Shown: positions 39,453 through 47,858 of the stretch, piece after piece | How positions within the stretch are numbered: position 1 is the stretch's first letter | Layout of the letters: each line of letters starts with the position of its first letter | Assembly (NCBI GenBank): GCA_030653985.1 | Contig: JAURYJ010000021.1 | Coordinates: 61,152-125,151 of the forward strand | Source: Methylobacter sp. | Lineage (GTDB): Bacteria > Pseudomonadota > Gammaproteobacteria > Methylococcales > Methylomonadaceae | DNA length: 64,000 nt | Direction of reading: 5' to 3' | Program-made: the position numbers and the translations under genes | Notes under the pieces: model-generated | What the model saw: only the letters and a program-made list of their open reading frames with translations | The model's database searches: none | What the model was told of the DNA's origin: nothing

Positions 39453-41582
39453 ATGATTAAACCGATAACGTCAGTATGGCCGGGGCGTCCCTATCCGCGC
39501 GGGGCCTATTGGGACGGCGAAGGCGTGAATTTTGCCATTTTTTCCGAGCATGCCGAAAAAATCGAGTTGTGCCTGTTCGATGCCAAGGGCAAGAGCGAAG
39601 TCCAGCGCATCGAACTGAAAGAGCGTACCGATTTTGTCTGGCACTGTTATCTGCCCGAGCTTCGTCCAGGAATGCTTTATGGCTTCAGGGTGCACGGACC
39701 TTACCGACCGCAGGAAGGACATCGGTTCAATCCGCACAAGCTGCTGCTAGAACCCTATGCGAAAGACATCGTCGGAACGCCACGCTGGAGCGACGCCCAT
39801 TTCGGTTACAGCATCGGCAGCAAGCACGCCGATCTTTCTTTCAGTCGCCGCGACAATGCCAGCGTGATGCCGAAGTGCCGGGTTATCGATCAGACCTTCA
39901 TCTGGGGAAACGATCAACCCCCCGATATTCAATGGCAGGATATGGTGATTTATGAGCTGCATGTCAAAGGCTTTACCATGCAACATCCGGATATTCCGTC
40001 CCAGTTTCGCGGCACTTATGCCGGATTGGCGATGGCTCCGGCCATCGAACACCTCAAGCGCCTGGGCGTGACCACGGTTGAACTGATGCCGGTGCATGCT
40101 TTCATCGATGATCGCCACCTGGTCGATCGAAGGCTGCGCAATTACTGGGGATATAACTCGATTGGCTACCTGGCGCCCGATTCCCGTTATTCGGCGAGCG
40201 GCCAGATCAGCGAGTTTAAAACCATGGTCAAAGCGCTGCATAAGGCGGGCATTGAAGTCATTCTGGATGTGGTCTACAACCATACCGCCGAAGGCAATCA
40301 GCTGGGGCCGACGCTGTCCTTCCGAGGCATCGACAATGCGTCCTACTATCGCCTGGAAGCTGATAATCCTCGCTATTACAAAGACTACACCGGCTGCGGC
40401 AACACCCTGGACATGCAACAATCGTGCGTACTCCAGTTGATCATGGACAGCCTGCGTTATTGGGTGCTGGACATGCATGTGGACGGCTTCCGTTTCGATC
40501 TGGCTTCTACATTGGCAAGAGAATTGCACGAAGTCAACCAGTTGGGCACCTTCTTCAATACCATCCGTCAAGATCCGGTGCTGAGCACCATCAAGCTGAT
40601 TGCCGAACCCTGGGATCTGGGCGAAGGTGGCTATCAAGTGGGCAACTTCCCGCTGGGTTGGTCGGAATGGAACGATAAGTATCGCGACAATATTCGCGCC
40701 TATTGGAAAGGCGATGGCGGCTTGCTCGGGGAGATGGCGCAACGCTTGACGGGATCCAGCGACCTCTATGAACGCAGCGGGCGATCTCATGCCAGTATCA
40801 ATTTCATTAGTGCGCACGATGGCTTTACCTTGCATGATCTGGTGACCTACGACACCAAGCACAACGAGGCGAATCAGGAAGACAACGGCGATGGTAACGA
40901 CAATAACCAGTCATGGAATTGCGGCGTCGAGGGCGAAACCGACGATCCGGAGATTAATGCCTTGCGTGCCCGCCAGAAACGCAACCTGCTCGCAACCCTG
41001 CTGTTTTCACAGGGCGTTCCGATGCTGCTGGCAGGCGACGAGATGGGGCATACCCAGCAGGGCAATAACAACGCCTATTGTCAGGATAACGCGATTAGCT
41101 GGCTCTCCTGGGAACTGAAGCAACAGGATAAGGATTTACTTAAATTTACCCGGCGTATTATCAGTTTGCGCAACGAGCATCCCTTGTTCCGGCGACGTTA
41201 TTTCTTTCAGGGACGCCCTGTTCGGGGCGCCGAGGTAAAAGATCTGGTCTGGCTCAATCCGGATGCATCGGAAATGAGCGATGGGGACTGGAATCAGTCA
41301 TTTTCGCGTTGTCTGGGCGTACATTTTGTCGGCGACTCCTTGTTTGAGACCGACGGGCGCGGACGGCGTTTAATCGACGATAATTTACTGTTGCTGATCA
41401 ACGCACATCATGAAGACATTGCCTTCACGCTGCCGGAATTCGACGGACATCAGGCTTGGGATGTATTGCTCGATACCTTTGATGCCACCGGCACCCCCGA
41501 ATCTTCCCGCTACAAAGCCGGACAAGGCTACCCCGTGCATGGACGATCACTGGTGCTGTTGAAACAAGGCAAAAATCGATGA
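39453..41582 (+). CDS. glgX: Glycogen debranching enzyme (isoamylase type)
   Basis: The 709-residue GH13 subfamily-11 enzyme cleaves alpha-1,6 branches of glycogen or limit dextrin and frees linear maltodextrins. A CBM48-like domain covers about 10-150 (RGAYWDGEGVNFAIFSEHAEKIELCLF). The catalytic triad is Asp349 in DGFRFDLAS, Glu385 in IAEPWDLG and Asp456 in SAHDGFTLHDL. AAGGA lies before the ATG. It overlaps treZ by 4 bp. Placed with TreY and TreZ, it would supply their substrate, as TreX does in Sulfolobus and Arthrobacter, so treX is an equal name. Confidence 0.94.
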   Translation: MIKPITSVWPGRPYPRGAYWDGEGVNFAIFSEHAEKIELCLFDAKGKSEVQRIELKERTDFVWHCYLPELRPGMLYGFRVHGPYRPQEGHRFNPHKLLLEPYAKDIVGTPRWSDAHFGYSIGSKHADLSFSRRDNASVMPKCRVIDQTFIWGNDQPPDIQWQDMVIYELHVKGFTMQHPDIPSQFRGTYAGLAMAPAIEHLKRLGVTTVELMPVHAFIDDRHLVDRRLRNYWGYNSIGYLAPDSRYSASGQISEFKTMVKALHKAGIEVILDVVYNHTAEGNQLGPTLSFRGIDNASYYRLEADNPRYYKDYTGCGNTLDMQQSCVLQLIMDSLRYWVLDMHVDGFRFDLASTLARELHEVNQLGTFFNTIRQDPVLSTIKLIAEPWDLGEGGYQVGNFPLGWSEWNDKYRDNIRAYWKGDGGLLGEMAQRLTGSSDLYERSGRSHASINFISAHDGFTLHDLVTYDTKHNEANQEDNGDGNDNNQSWNCGVEGETDDPEINALRARQKRNLLATLLFSQGVPMLLAGDEMGHTQQGNNNAYCQDNAISWLSWELKQQDKDLLKFTRRIISLRNEHPLFRRRYFFQGRPVRGAEVKDLVWLNPDASEMSDGDWNQSFSRCLGVHFVGDSLFETDGRGRRLIDDNLLLLINAHHEDIAFTLPEFDGHQAWDVLLDTFDATGTPESSRYKAGQGYPVHGRSLVLLKQGKNR

Positions 41583-43405
41583 GAAGAGCGCACGACATGC
41601 CTTTTGGCGCATCTGTGCTGCCTGGCGGCGGCATACGTTTCCGCCTGTGGGCGCCGGCGGTACGGCAGGTCGAGCTCATACTGGAAAATAACACCGACAA
41701 CAAAATTAGCTTGGCGATGCAGCCGCTGGAGGGCGGCTGGTTCCAGCTCGAGACTTCGCCGCAACTGGCGGCCCCCGGAACCTTATATTATTACCGTCTG
41801 GACGGCGGGCTGATCGTACCCGACCCGGCATCGCGCGCCAATCCCCAAGATGTGCACGGCACCAGTCAGATCGTCGATGCGAGCGCCTTTATCTGGCAGG
41901 ACGATAGCTGGCAGGGCCGTCCCTGGCATGAAGCGGTCATCTATGAACTGCATCTGGGCACCTTCACCGATGACGGTACTTTTAGCGCCGCCATCCGGCG
42001 TCTCGACTATCTGGTGGAATTAGGCATTACTGCCATTGAATTAATGCCGGTGGCGGATTTTCCGGGAACGCGCAACTGGGGCTACGACGGCGCATTGCTG
42101 TTTGCGCCCGACCACCGTTACGGCACTCCGCACGAACTGAAGGCGCTGGTGCAGGCCGCACATGCGCGCGGCTTGATGGTGTTTCTTGATGTGGTGTACA
42201 ACCACTTCGGGCCAGACGGCAATTATCTTCATGCCTATGCGCCGCAGTTCTTTAACCAGCGCCATCACACACCGTGGGGCGCAGCCATTAATTTTGACGG
42301 CAACGACAGCCGCATCGTGCGCGATTTTTTTATTCATAACGCCTTGTACTGGCTTGAGGAATACCATTTCGACGGTCTGCGGCTCGATGCCGTGCATGCC
42401 ATTGTCGACGACAGTCGGCCGGACATCGTCGAAGAACTGGCGGCAGCGGTACAGGCGGGGCCTGGGCAAAGCCGTCAGGTGCACCTGATACTGGAGAACG
42501 ACGCCAATACAACCGGCTATCTGCAACAGGGAACCATTGCCGCCCAGTGGAACGACGACAGTCACCATGCCCTGCACCTGTTGTTGACCGGCGAACGTGA
42601 CGGCTACTATGCCGATTATGTCGATCAGCCGACGTACCATCTGGCGCGCTGTCTGGCTGAAGGCTTTGCTTTTCAGGGAGAACCTTCACTGTTTCGGGAA
42701 GGTAGATTGCGCGGCGAGCCTAGCGGGCACCTTCGGCCCAGTGCATTCATTAACTTCATCCAGACACACGACCAGATAGGCAACCGCGCTTACGGCGAAC
42801 GCATTGCGATGCTGACACCACAAAAGCCGCTGCAAGTTGCGCTGGCTGTGTTGCTGCTGGCGCCGTCGCCACCGATGCTGTTCATGGGCGAGGAATTTGC
42901 TGCGGCAACGCCATTCCAGTTTTTCTGCGATTTCCAGGGTGAACTGGCCGATGCCGTCACCGAAGGACGCCGCCGCGAATTCGCCGGTTTCGGTAAATTT
43001 GCCGATCCCGCTGCGCGTGCAGCTATTCCCGATCCTAACGATCCGGCTACCTTTGTCCGTTGCAAGCTCAATTGGGACTGCCTGGACGAGCCGCAACACC
43101 AGCTCTGGCTTGAGTATTACAAGCATTTACTGACGCTACGACGTACCCATGTGGTACCGCGTTTACCGGGCATGGGCGGCGGCGAATTCGAATTAATGGG
43201 AACTTCCGGACTGGTGGTGCGCTGGCATCTGGGTGACGGTGCCCGGCTGACGCTGTTGGCCAATCTGGGCGATAGTCCGGTCGACGGTATCATCGATTTT
43301 GCCGGTACGGCTTTCTATCTTAGCCAAGTCGACCTGCCGGAAATTTTTGCCGCCGGGCGTATGCCGTCCTGGTGTGCGGCCTGGTTCATCGAGGAAGCTA
43401 GATGA
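41579..43405 (+). CDS. treZ: Maltooligosyltrehalose trehalohydrolase
   Basis: The 608-residue GH13 enzyme releases trehalose from the ends made by TreY. A CBM48-like lead domain (about 7-110, GGGIRFRLWAPAVRQVELIL) precedes the barrel. Catalytic residues are Asp270 in GLRLDAVHAI and Glu306 in LILENDAN, with Asp in FIQTHDQIGNRA. It starts inside the glgX stop (ATGA) and ends inside the treY start, giving tight coupling. An ATG six codons in is possible as an alternative start. Confidence 0.95.
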   Translation: MRRAHDMPFGASVLPGGGIRFRLWAPAVRQVELILENNTDNKISLAMQPLEGGWFQLETSPQLAAPGTLYYYRLDGGLIVPDPASRANPQDVHGTSQIVDASAFIWQDDSWQGRPWHEAVIYELHLGTFTDDGTFSAAIRRLDYLVELGITAIELMPVADFPGTRNWGYDGALLFAPDHRYGTPHELKALVQAAHARGLMVFLDVVYNHFGPDGNYLHAYAPQFFNQRHHTPWGAAINFDGNDSRIVRDFFIHNALYWLEEYHFDGLRLDAVHAIVDDSRPDIVEELAAAVQAGPGQSRQVHLILENDANTTGYLQQGTIAAQWNDDSHHALHLLLTGERDGYYADYVDQPTYHLARCLAEGFAFQGEPSLFREGRLRGEPSGHLRPSAFINFIQTHDQIGNRAYGERIAMLTPQKPLQVALAVLLLAPSPPMLFMGEEFAAATPFQFFCDFQGELADAVTEGRRREFAGFGKFADPAARAAIPDPNDPATFVRCKLNWDCLDEPQHQLWLEYYKHLLTLRRTHVVPRLPGMGGGEFELMGTSGLVVRWHLGDGARLTLLANLGDSPVDGIIDFAGTAFYLSQVDLPEIFAAGRMPSWCAAWFIEEAR

Positions 43406-46400
43406 AACATCCCAAGACGCCTGAAAACGCACCGGCTACGCTACCGTCTGCACTGTTGGATAGCGGCTCTCGCTGGCTATTGGCACAGGAACACAGTCAG
43501 CCTGAAAAGCCCTTATCCCAGCCACCCGAACCGCGTATTCCCTTGTCCACCTATCGTTTGCAATTCAACCGCGATTTCACTTTTAATCAGGCGCGCGACA
43601 TTGTTCCCTACTTGAGCGCGTTGGGCATTTCGCACCTGTATGCCTCACCCTATTTTAAGGCGCGGCCGGGTAGTCGGCATGGCTATGACATCGTCGATCA
43701 CAATACACTGAATCCCGAGATCGGCACGGACGAGGAGTTTGAGCAGCTTTGCGCAACTCTCGCCGAGCACGGCATGGCACAGATACTCGATGTGGTGCCT
43801 AATCATATGGGTGTACAAGGCGGCGATAATGTCTGGTGGCTGGACATACTGGAAAACGGCCCGGCATCCGTGTATGCCGGGTTCTTCGATATTGACTGGA
43901 CGCCGATCAAGGCTAAGCTGCATGACAAGGTGCTATTGCCGGTGCTGGGTAACGCTTATGGTGCGGTGCTGGACAATGCCGAATTAAAACTGCGCTTTAC
44001 TGCGGAACACGGTGAGTTTGCCATTCATTACCACGAGCACCACTTTCCGGTAGATCCGGCCGAATACCCGCATATTCTGGCTTATCGCATGGATATTTTG
44101 AGCGCAAGCTTAGGTCAGGACCATCCGTTACTGATGGAATATCAGAGTCTGGTAACGGCATTCCGTCACCTTCCGCATCGTGATGAAGTCTTGCCTGAAC
44201 GTCAGCTTGAGCGCAGGCGCGATAAGGAAGTGTATAAGCGTCATCTTGCCGGTCTCGTTAAACAATCTGCCGACATCGCCGGGTTTCTGCAAGAAAATCT
44301 GTGCCTCTTCAACGGCACGGCAGGGCAATCATCCAGTTTTGATCAGCTCCATCACTTGCTTGAGGCTCAAGCTTACCGACTGACGTTTTGGCGGGTCGCC
44401 GCAGACGAAATTAATTACCGGCGGTTTTTCGATATCAACGATCTTGCCGGGCTACGGATCGAAAACAACGACGTTTTCGATGCAACCCATCAGTTAGTGC
44501 TGCGATTGGTCCGGGAAGGCAAGCTGGAGGGTCTGCGTCTGGATCATCCGGACGGACTGTACGATCCGGAGGCGTATTTTTGCCAGCTGGTCGAGCAATG
44601 TCGTCGCGTCGGTCACACGCCTTATCTGGTGGTGGAAAAAATCCTGGCGGTACGCGAGGATTTGCGTAACAGCTGGCCGGTGCAAGGTACTACGGGCTAC
44701 GAATTCACTAATCTGCTCAACGGGCTGTTTGTGGTTACCGGTGCCGCCGAGCGGATGACGCGCCTGTATAACAGCTTCATCGGGGAACCTATTAACTTTG
44801 ATGACCTGCTCTACCGTTCCAAGCAGCTTATCATGAAGACCGCGCTATCGGCGGAGCTGAATGTGTTGGCCAACCAGCTCTCGAAAATCGCCGAAGCCGA
44901 CCGTCATACCCGCGATTACACGCTGAACGGATTACGCTCGGCATTGGCTGAAATAGTCGCGTGCTTCCCGGTTTATCGTGGTTACATCCGCGACCGCGAA
45001 GTGGCAACGGAAGATCTTCGTAACATCGAACAGGCAACGGTAGCGGCTAAACGCAGGAGTACAACGGCAGATACCCGTATCTTTGACTTTCTGCGTGAGG
45101 TGCTCACCCTTGCCGCAGCCGAGCGGAAATCACCGACGTACTATCAGCAGGTGCTTGCCTTTGCGATGAAATTTCAGCAATTCACCAGCCCGGTTATGGC
45201 GAAAGGACTGGAGGATACCAGTGCCTATATCTATCACCGCTTGCTGTCACTCAACGAAGTCGGCGGCGACCCGCGTCGGTTCGGGGTGACGCTTACCGCA
45301 TTCCATCGAGCTAACCAAACGCGGGCAAAAAACTGGCCGCATGCGATGGTAACCACGTCCACTCACGACACCAAGCGTAGCGAGGATATGCGTGCGCGCC
45401 TCAATGTGCTGTCTGAAATACCGGCGGCCTGGCGACTGGCGTTACGCCACTGGAGTCGCGCCAATCGCAGTCTCAAGCATAGGGTCGACGGAATTCTGGT
45501 ACCCACGCCGAACGATGAATATTTCATCTATCAAACCTTGTTGGGTATCTGGCCGCCCGGGGAACCGGACGCCGATGAAATGGCGCATTTTAGCGTCCGG
45601 ATGGCGGAATATCTGGTTAAGGCGGTGCGTGAAGCCAAGGTACATACCAGCTGGATAAATCCCAATACGGCGTATGAAGATGCCGTCGTTGCCTTCGCCG
45701 ATAGGCTGATCAATGCGCCTGCTGAAAGTGCGTTTCTGACCGATTTTCTACCTTTTCAGCGACGAATTGCGCGGCTCGGGCTATTCAACAGCCTGTCGCA
45801 GACCTTAATCAAGCTCACTGTGCCGGGGGTGCCGGATATTTATCAAGGTTGCGAATATTGGGATTTCAGCCTGGTCGATCCCGACAACCGGCGACAGGTT
45901 GATTTCGGTCATCGCCGAGCCTCGCTTGATGTAGTGCAGACGCTTGCCGCACAGACACCGGAATATCGGAGAACAGGGGTGCGCGCATTAGCTGACACGC
46001 TGGAAGATGGCAGTGCAAAATTACTGGTGGTCAGCACGGCGCTGGCGTTGCGACAACGCTGGCCGGAAGTGTTTTTGCAAGGAAGCTATGTGCCGCTGGC
46101 CGTCAAAGGCGAGCATGCGACTCATGTATGCGCCTATGCACGCCTTGCCGGTGAGCGTATCGTCATTACCGTGGCGCCGCGTTTCTTTGCGCGGCTGTTG
46201 GGTGACGCCGACAGGCTGCCTCTGGGAGAAAAGATTTGGGGCAATACCACAGTGGACTTACCTTTTCATCGGCCCGATAGCCAATACTTATGCGCCTTCA
46301 CCGGCAAGGCGCATAAGCCGCAACAGTATTTATCCAAATGGCGCTTACCTCTTGCACAACTGCTGGCAGAATTTCCGGTAGGACTGATCACCTGTGAAAC

Positions 46401-46407
46401 GCAATAA
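43402..46407 (+). CDS. treY: Maltooligosyltrehalose synthase
   Basis: The 1001-residue GH13 subfamily-26 enzyme turns the reducing end of maltodextrins into a trehalose unit by intramolecular transglycosylation. Typical segments are STYRLQFNRDFTF, SHLYASPYFKARPGSRHGYDI, Asp381 in GLRLDHPDGLYDP, Glu412 in VVEKILAVRED, and TSTHDTKRSEDMRARL. It has about 45 extra N-terminal residues of low complexity before the barrel. GAGGAAG lies 5 nt before the ATG. It is last in the cluster and convergent with a desaturase gene 13 bp away, without an evident terminator. Confidence 0.95.
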   Translation: MKHPKTPENAPATLPSALLDSGSRWLLAQEHSQPEKPLSQPPEPRIPLSTYRLQFNRDFTFNQARDIVPYLSALGISHLYASPYFKARPGSRHGYDIVDHNTLNPEIGTDEEFEQLCATLAEHGMAQILDVVPNHMGVQGGDNVWWLDILENGPASVYAGFFDIDWTPIKAKLHDKVLLPVLGNAYGAVLDNAELKLRFTAEHGEFAIHYHEHHFPVDPAEYPHILAYRMDILSASLGQDHPLLMEYQSLVTAFRHLPHRDEVLPERQLERRRDKEVYKRHLAGLVKQSADIAGFLQENLCLFNGTAGQSSSFDQLHHLLEAQAYRLTFWRVAADEINYRRFFDINDLAGLRIENNDVFDATHQLVLRLVREGKLEGLRLDHPDGLYDPEAYFCQLVEQCRRVGHTPYLVVEKILAVREDLRNSWPVQGTTGYEFTNLLNGLFVVTGAAERMTRLYNSFIGEPINFDDLLYRSKQLIMKTALSAELNVLANQLSKIAEADRHTRDYTLNGLRSALAEIVACFPVYRGYIRDREVATEDLRNIEQATVAAKRRSTTADTRIFDFLREVLTLAAAERKSPTYYQQVLAFAMKFQQFTSPVMAKGLEDTSAYIYHRLLSLNEVGGDPRRFGVTLTAFHRANQTRAKNWPHAMVTTSTHDTKRSEDMRARLNVLSEIPAAWRLALRHWSRANRSLKHRVDGILVPTPNDEYFIYQTLLGIWPPGEPDADEMAHFSVRMAEYLVKAVREAKVHTSWINPNTAYEDAVVAFADRLINAPAESAFLTDFLPFQRRIARLGLFNSLSQTLIKLTVPGVPDIYQGCEYWDFSLVDPDNRRQVDFGHRRASLDVVQTLAAQTPEYRRTGVRALADTLEDGSAKLLVVSTALALRQRWPEVFLQGSYVPLAVKGEHATHVCAYARLAGERIVITVAPRFFARLLGDADRLPLGEKIWGNTTVDLPFHRPDSQYLCAFTGKAHKPQQYLSKWRLPLAQLLAEFPVGLITCETQ

Positions 46408-46420
46408 ATGCGGTATCTCA

Positions 46421-47452
46421 TCAACAAAGCGTAAATGGCCGCTGTATTGAAGAACAGTCAGATTCGCCGGATTGTTTTCTGTCGGCTTTATCGCCATAAA
46501 CCATCCTGATAATGTCTCTTTTGGCTTCCAGCCAGTCACGCAGCTCGTTCCCAGGTGCAAAAGCGCGTTTCTCCGCTTTGTAATAGGCCGCTTCGGCGAT
46601 CATCGATTTAAGACTCAAGTCAAGTTCGTAGACAGGAACGGGATGCTCCGGTGTAAAGCCAAACTTAACAAGGCCAAAAACGGTTTGTGGCGAGTCGTTT
46701 TTAATGCCGATTTCCGCAGGCTCCAACTCGGCCAAGGTGCCGAAAAGACGATCCCATAACGAAAACACTGCGCCGTAGTTAGTATCATGCTCGTTACGCT
46801 CAGTCGAATGGTGCGCGCGGTGCAAATAGGGCGTGATGATGAGCTGCGCCAAACGCTTCTCACCGCGAAATGAAATATTGGTGTGATGAAACATGATGAA
46901 CAAGGTCAACAGGGCTTCATTAGTGAGTGCCATCGTTTGGTTAACGCCCAAAATGATAATGTACGCCGATTTCAGCACGGTGATGATGACCAGCTCCACA
47001 ATGTGCAGCCGGAATGCGGTTGAAACATTCAAGTACGGATCGTTGTGATGCACCTTATGAAACATCCACAGGCAATCGAAGCTGTGACTGGCTTTATGCC
47101 AGCAATAGAGCATCAAATCGAGCAATAGAAACGACAGCAGGGCTTTCCATGCTGGATTGGCGATATAACTTAGCAGCCCCCGATCTGAATAATGTTCGGC
47201 CACCATCAACAAGGGTGTTGCCGACAGTAACGAAATAACGATACTGTTAAACATGAACAAACTGACATTGGTTTGATAAGATTGACGCGATTGTTTAAGG
47301 GACAATCTACGCTTGGGATAGTTAAGCTCAATAGCCGCTAGTACGACAAAGGCAATCAGCAGAATAAATGCTGCCAATTCTCCTGACAGGCTTGATAGCC
47401 ATGTTAAATAGGACTTAACCACGGTGATTAATGACATAATTTCGCTGGACAT
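46421..47452 (-). CDS. Sterol desaturase / fatty-acid hydroxylase family membrane protein
   Basis: About 343 residues from the ATG at 47452, chosen because AGGA lies 9 nt upstream; an ATG nine codons earlier lacks this. The di-iron His clusters are clear: WHKASHSF, HKVHHND and HRAHHSTERNEHDTNYG, with four or more hydrophobic helices in front. Family members hydroxylate or desaturate sterols, hopanoids or fatty acids in the inner membrane. Methylococcales make hopanoids and some make sterols, so a lipid substrate is likely but not known. It is convergent with treY and has no lipid gene next to it. Confidence 0.9.
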   Translation of the reverse strand: MSSEIMSLITVVKSYLTWLSSLSGELAAFILLIAFVVLAAIELNYPKRRLSLKQSRQSYQTNVSLFMFNSIVISLLSATPLLMVAEHYSDRGLLSYIANPAWKALLSFLLLDLMLYCWHKASHSFDCLWMFHKVHHNDPYLNVSTAFRLHIVELVIITVLKSAYIIILGVNQTMALTNEALLTLFIMFHHTNISFRGEKRLAQLIITPYLHRAHHSTERNEHDTNYGAVFSLWDRLFGTLAELEPAEIGIKNDSPQTVFGLVKFGFTPEHPVPVYELDLSLKSMIAEAAYYKAEKRAFAPGNELRDWLEAKRDIIRMVYGDKADRKQSGESDCSSIQRPFTLC

Positions 47453-47858
47453 TGACTTTTCCTCGAGATAAAACTGCATAAACTTAATGCAACGATATGT
47501 TAAGTGCAGCTAGTGACAATTTGATGAAAAAAGATTGCTGATAATGGCAATATGCTCTGCTTTTTTACTTAATCATCACTTAAGAACGTGCTTTGATTAC
47601 CTTGATAACTTTTTATTAAATAAAAGCAAAATCCACGCCATAAACTTTTTTAGTCGAGCAAAGTCGTAAGGCAGCTGCCAAAATCCCTCTACAGGTCATG
47701 ATTGTCAACGGTTTTTGGTCTACGAAGAGGACGGAGGACGGCAAAATAGCGTTGGGTAAAGTGACTTTTTCAGCCCCTGGGCTGCCTCAGCCCGGTGCAA
47801 TTGTTGTTTTCTACGCACCTTTTCAGCACTAAAACAACAAAAGCAGGTGAATTAACCA
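47453..47858. other. 406-bp gap between cyaA and the desaturase gene
   Basis: AT-rich near the desaturase start. I see no gene, RNA or repeat of note. A weak GCCC-rich inverted motif near 47770-47795 does not pass as a terminator. Confidence 0.4.

Noticed and set aside
39211..39456. Small plus-strand frame between treS and glgX
   Set aside because: It overlaps the end of treS and the glgX ribosome binding site and has no coding-like features; the 187-bp gap is treated as non-coding.
39747..40862. 371-codon minus-strand frame inside glgX
   Set aside because: Long, but antisense to a GH13 enzyme with all catalytic residues; no recognisable domain or start signal.
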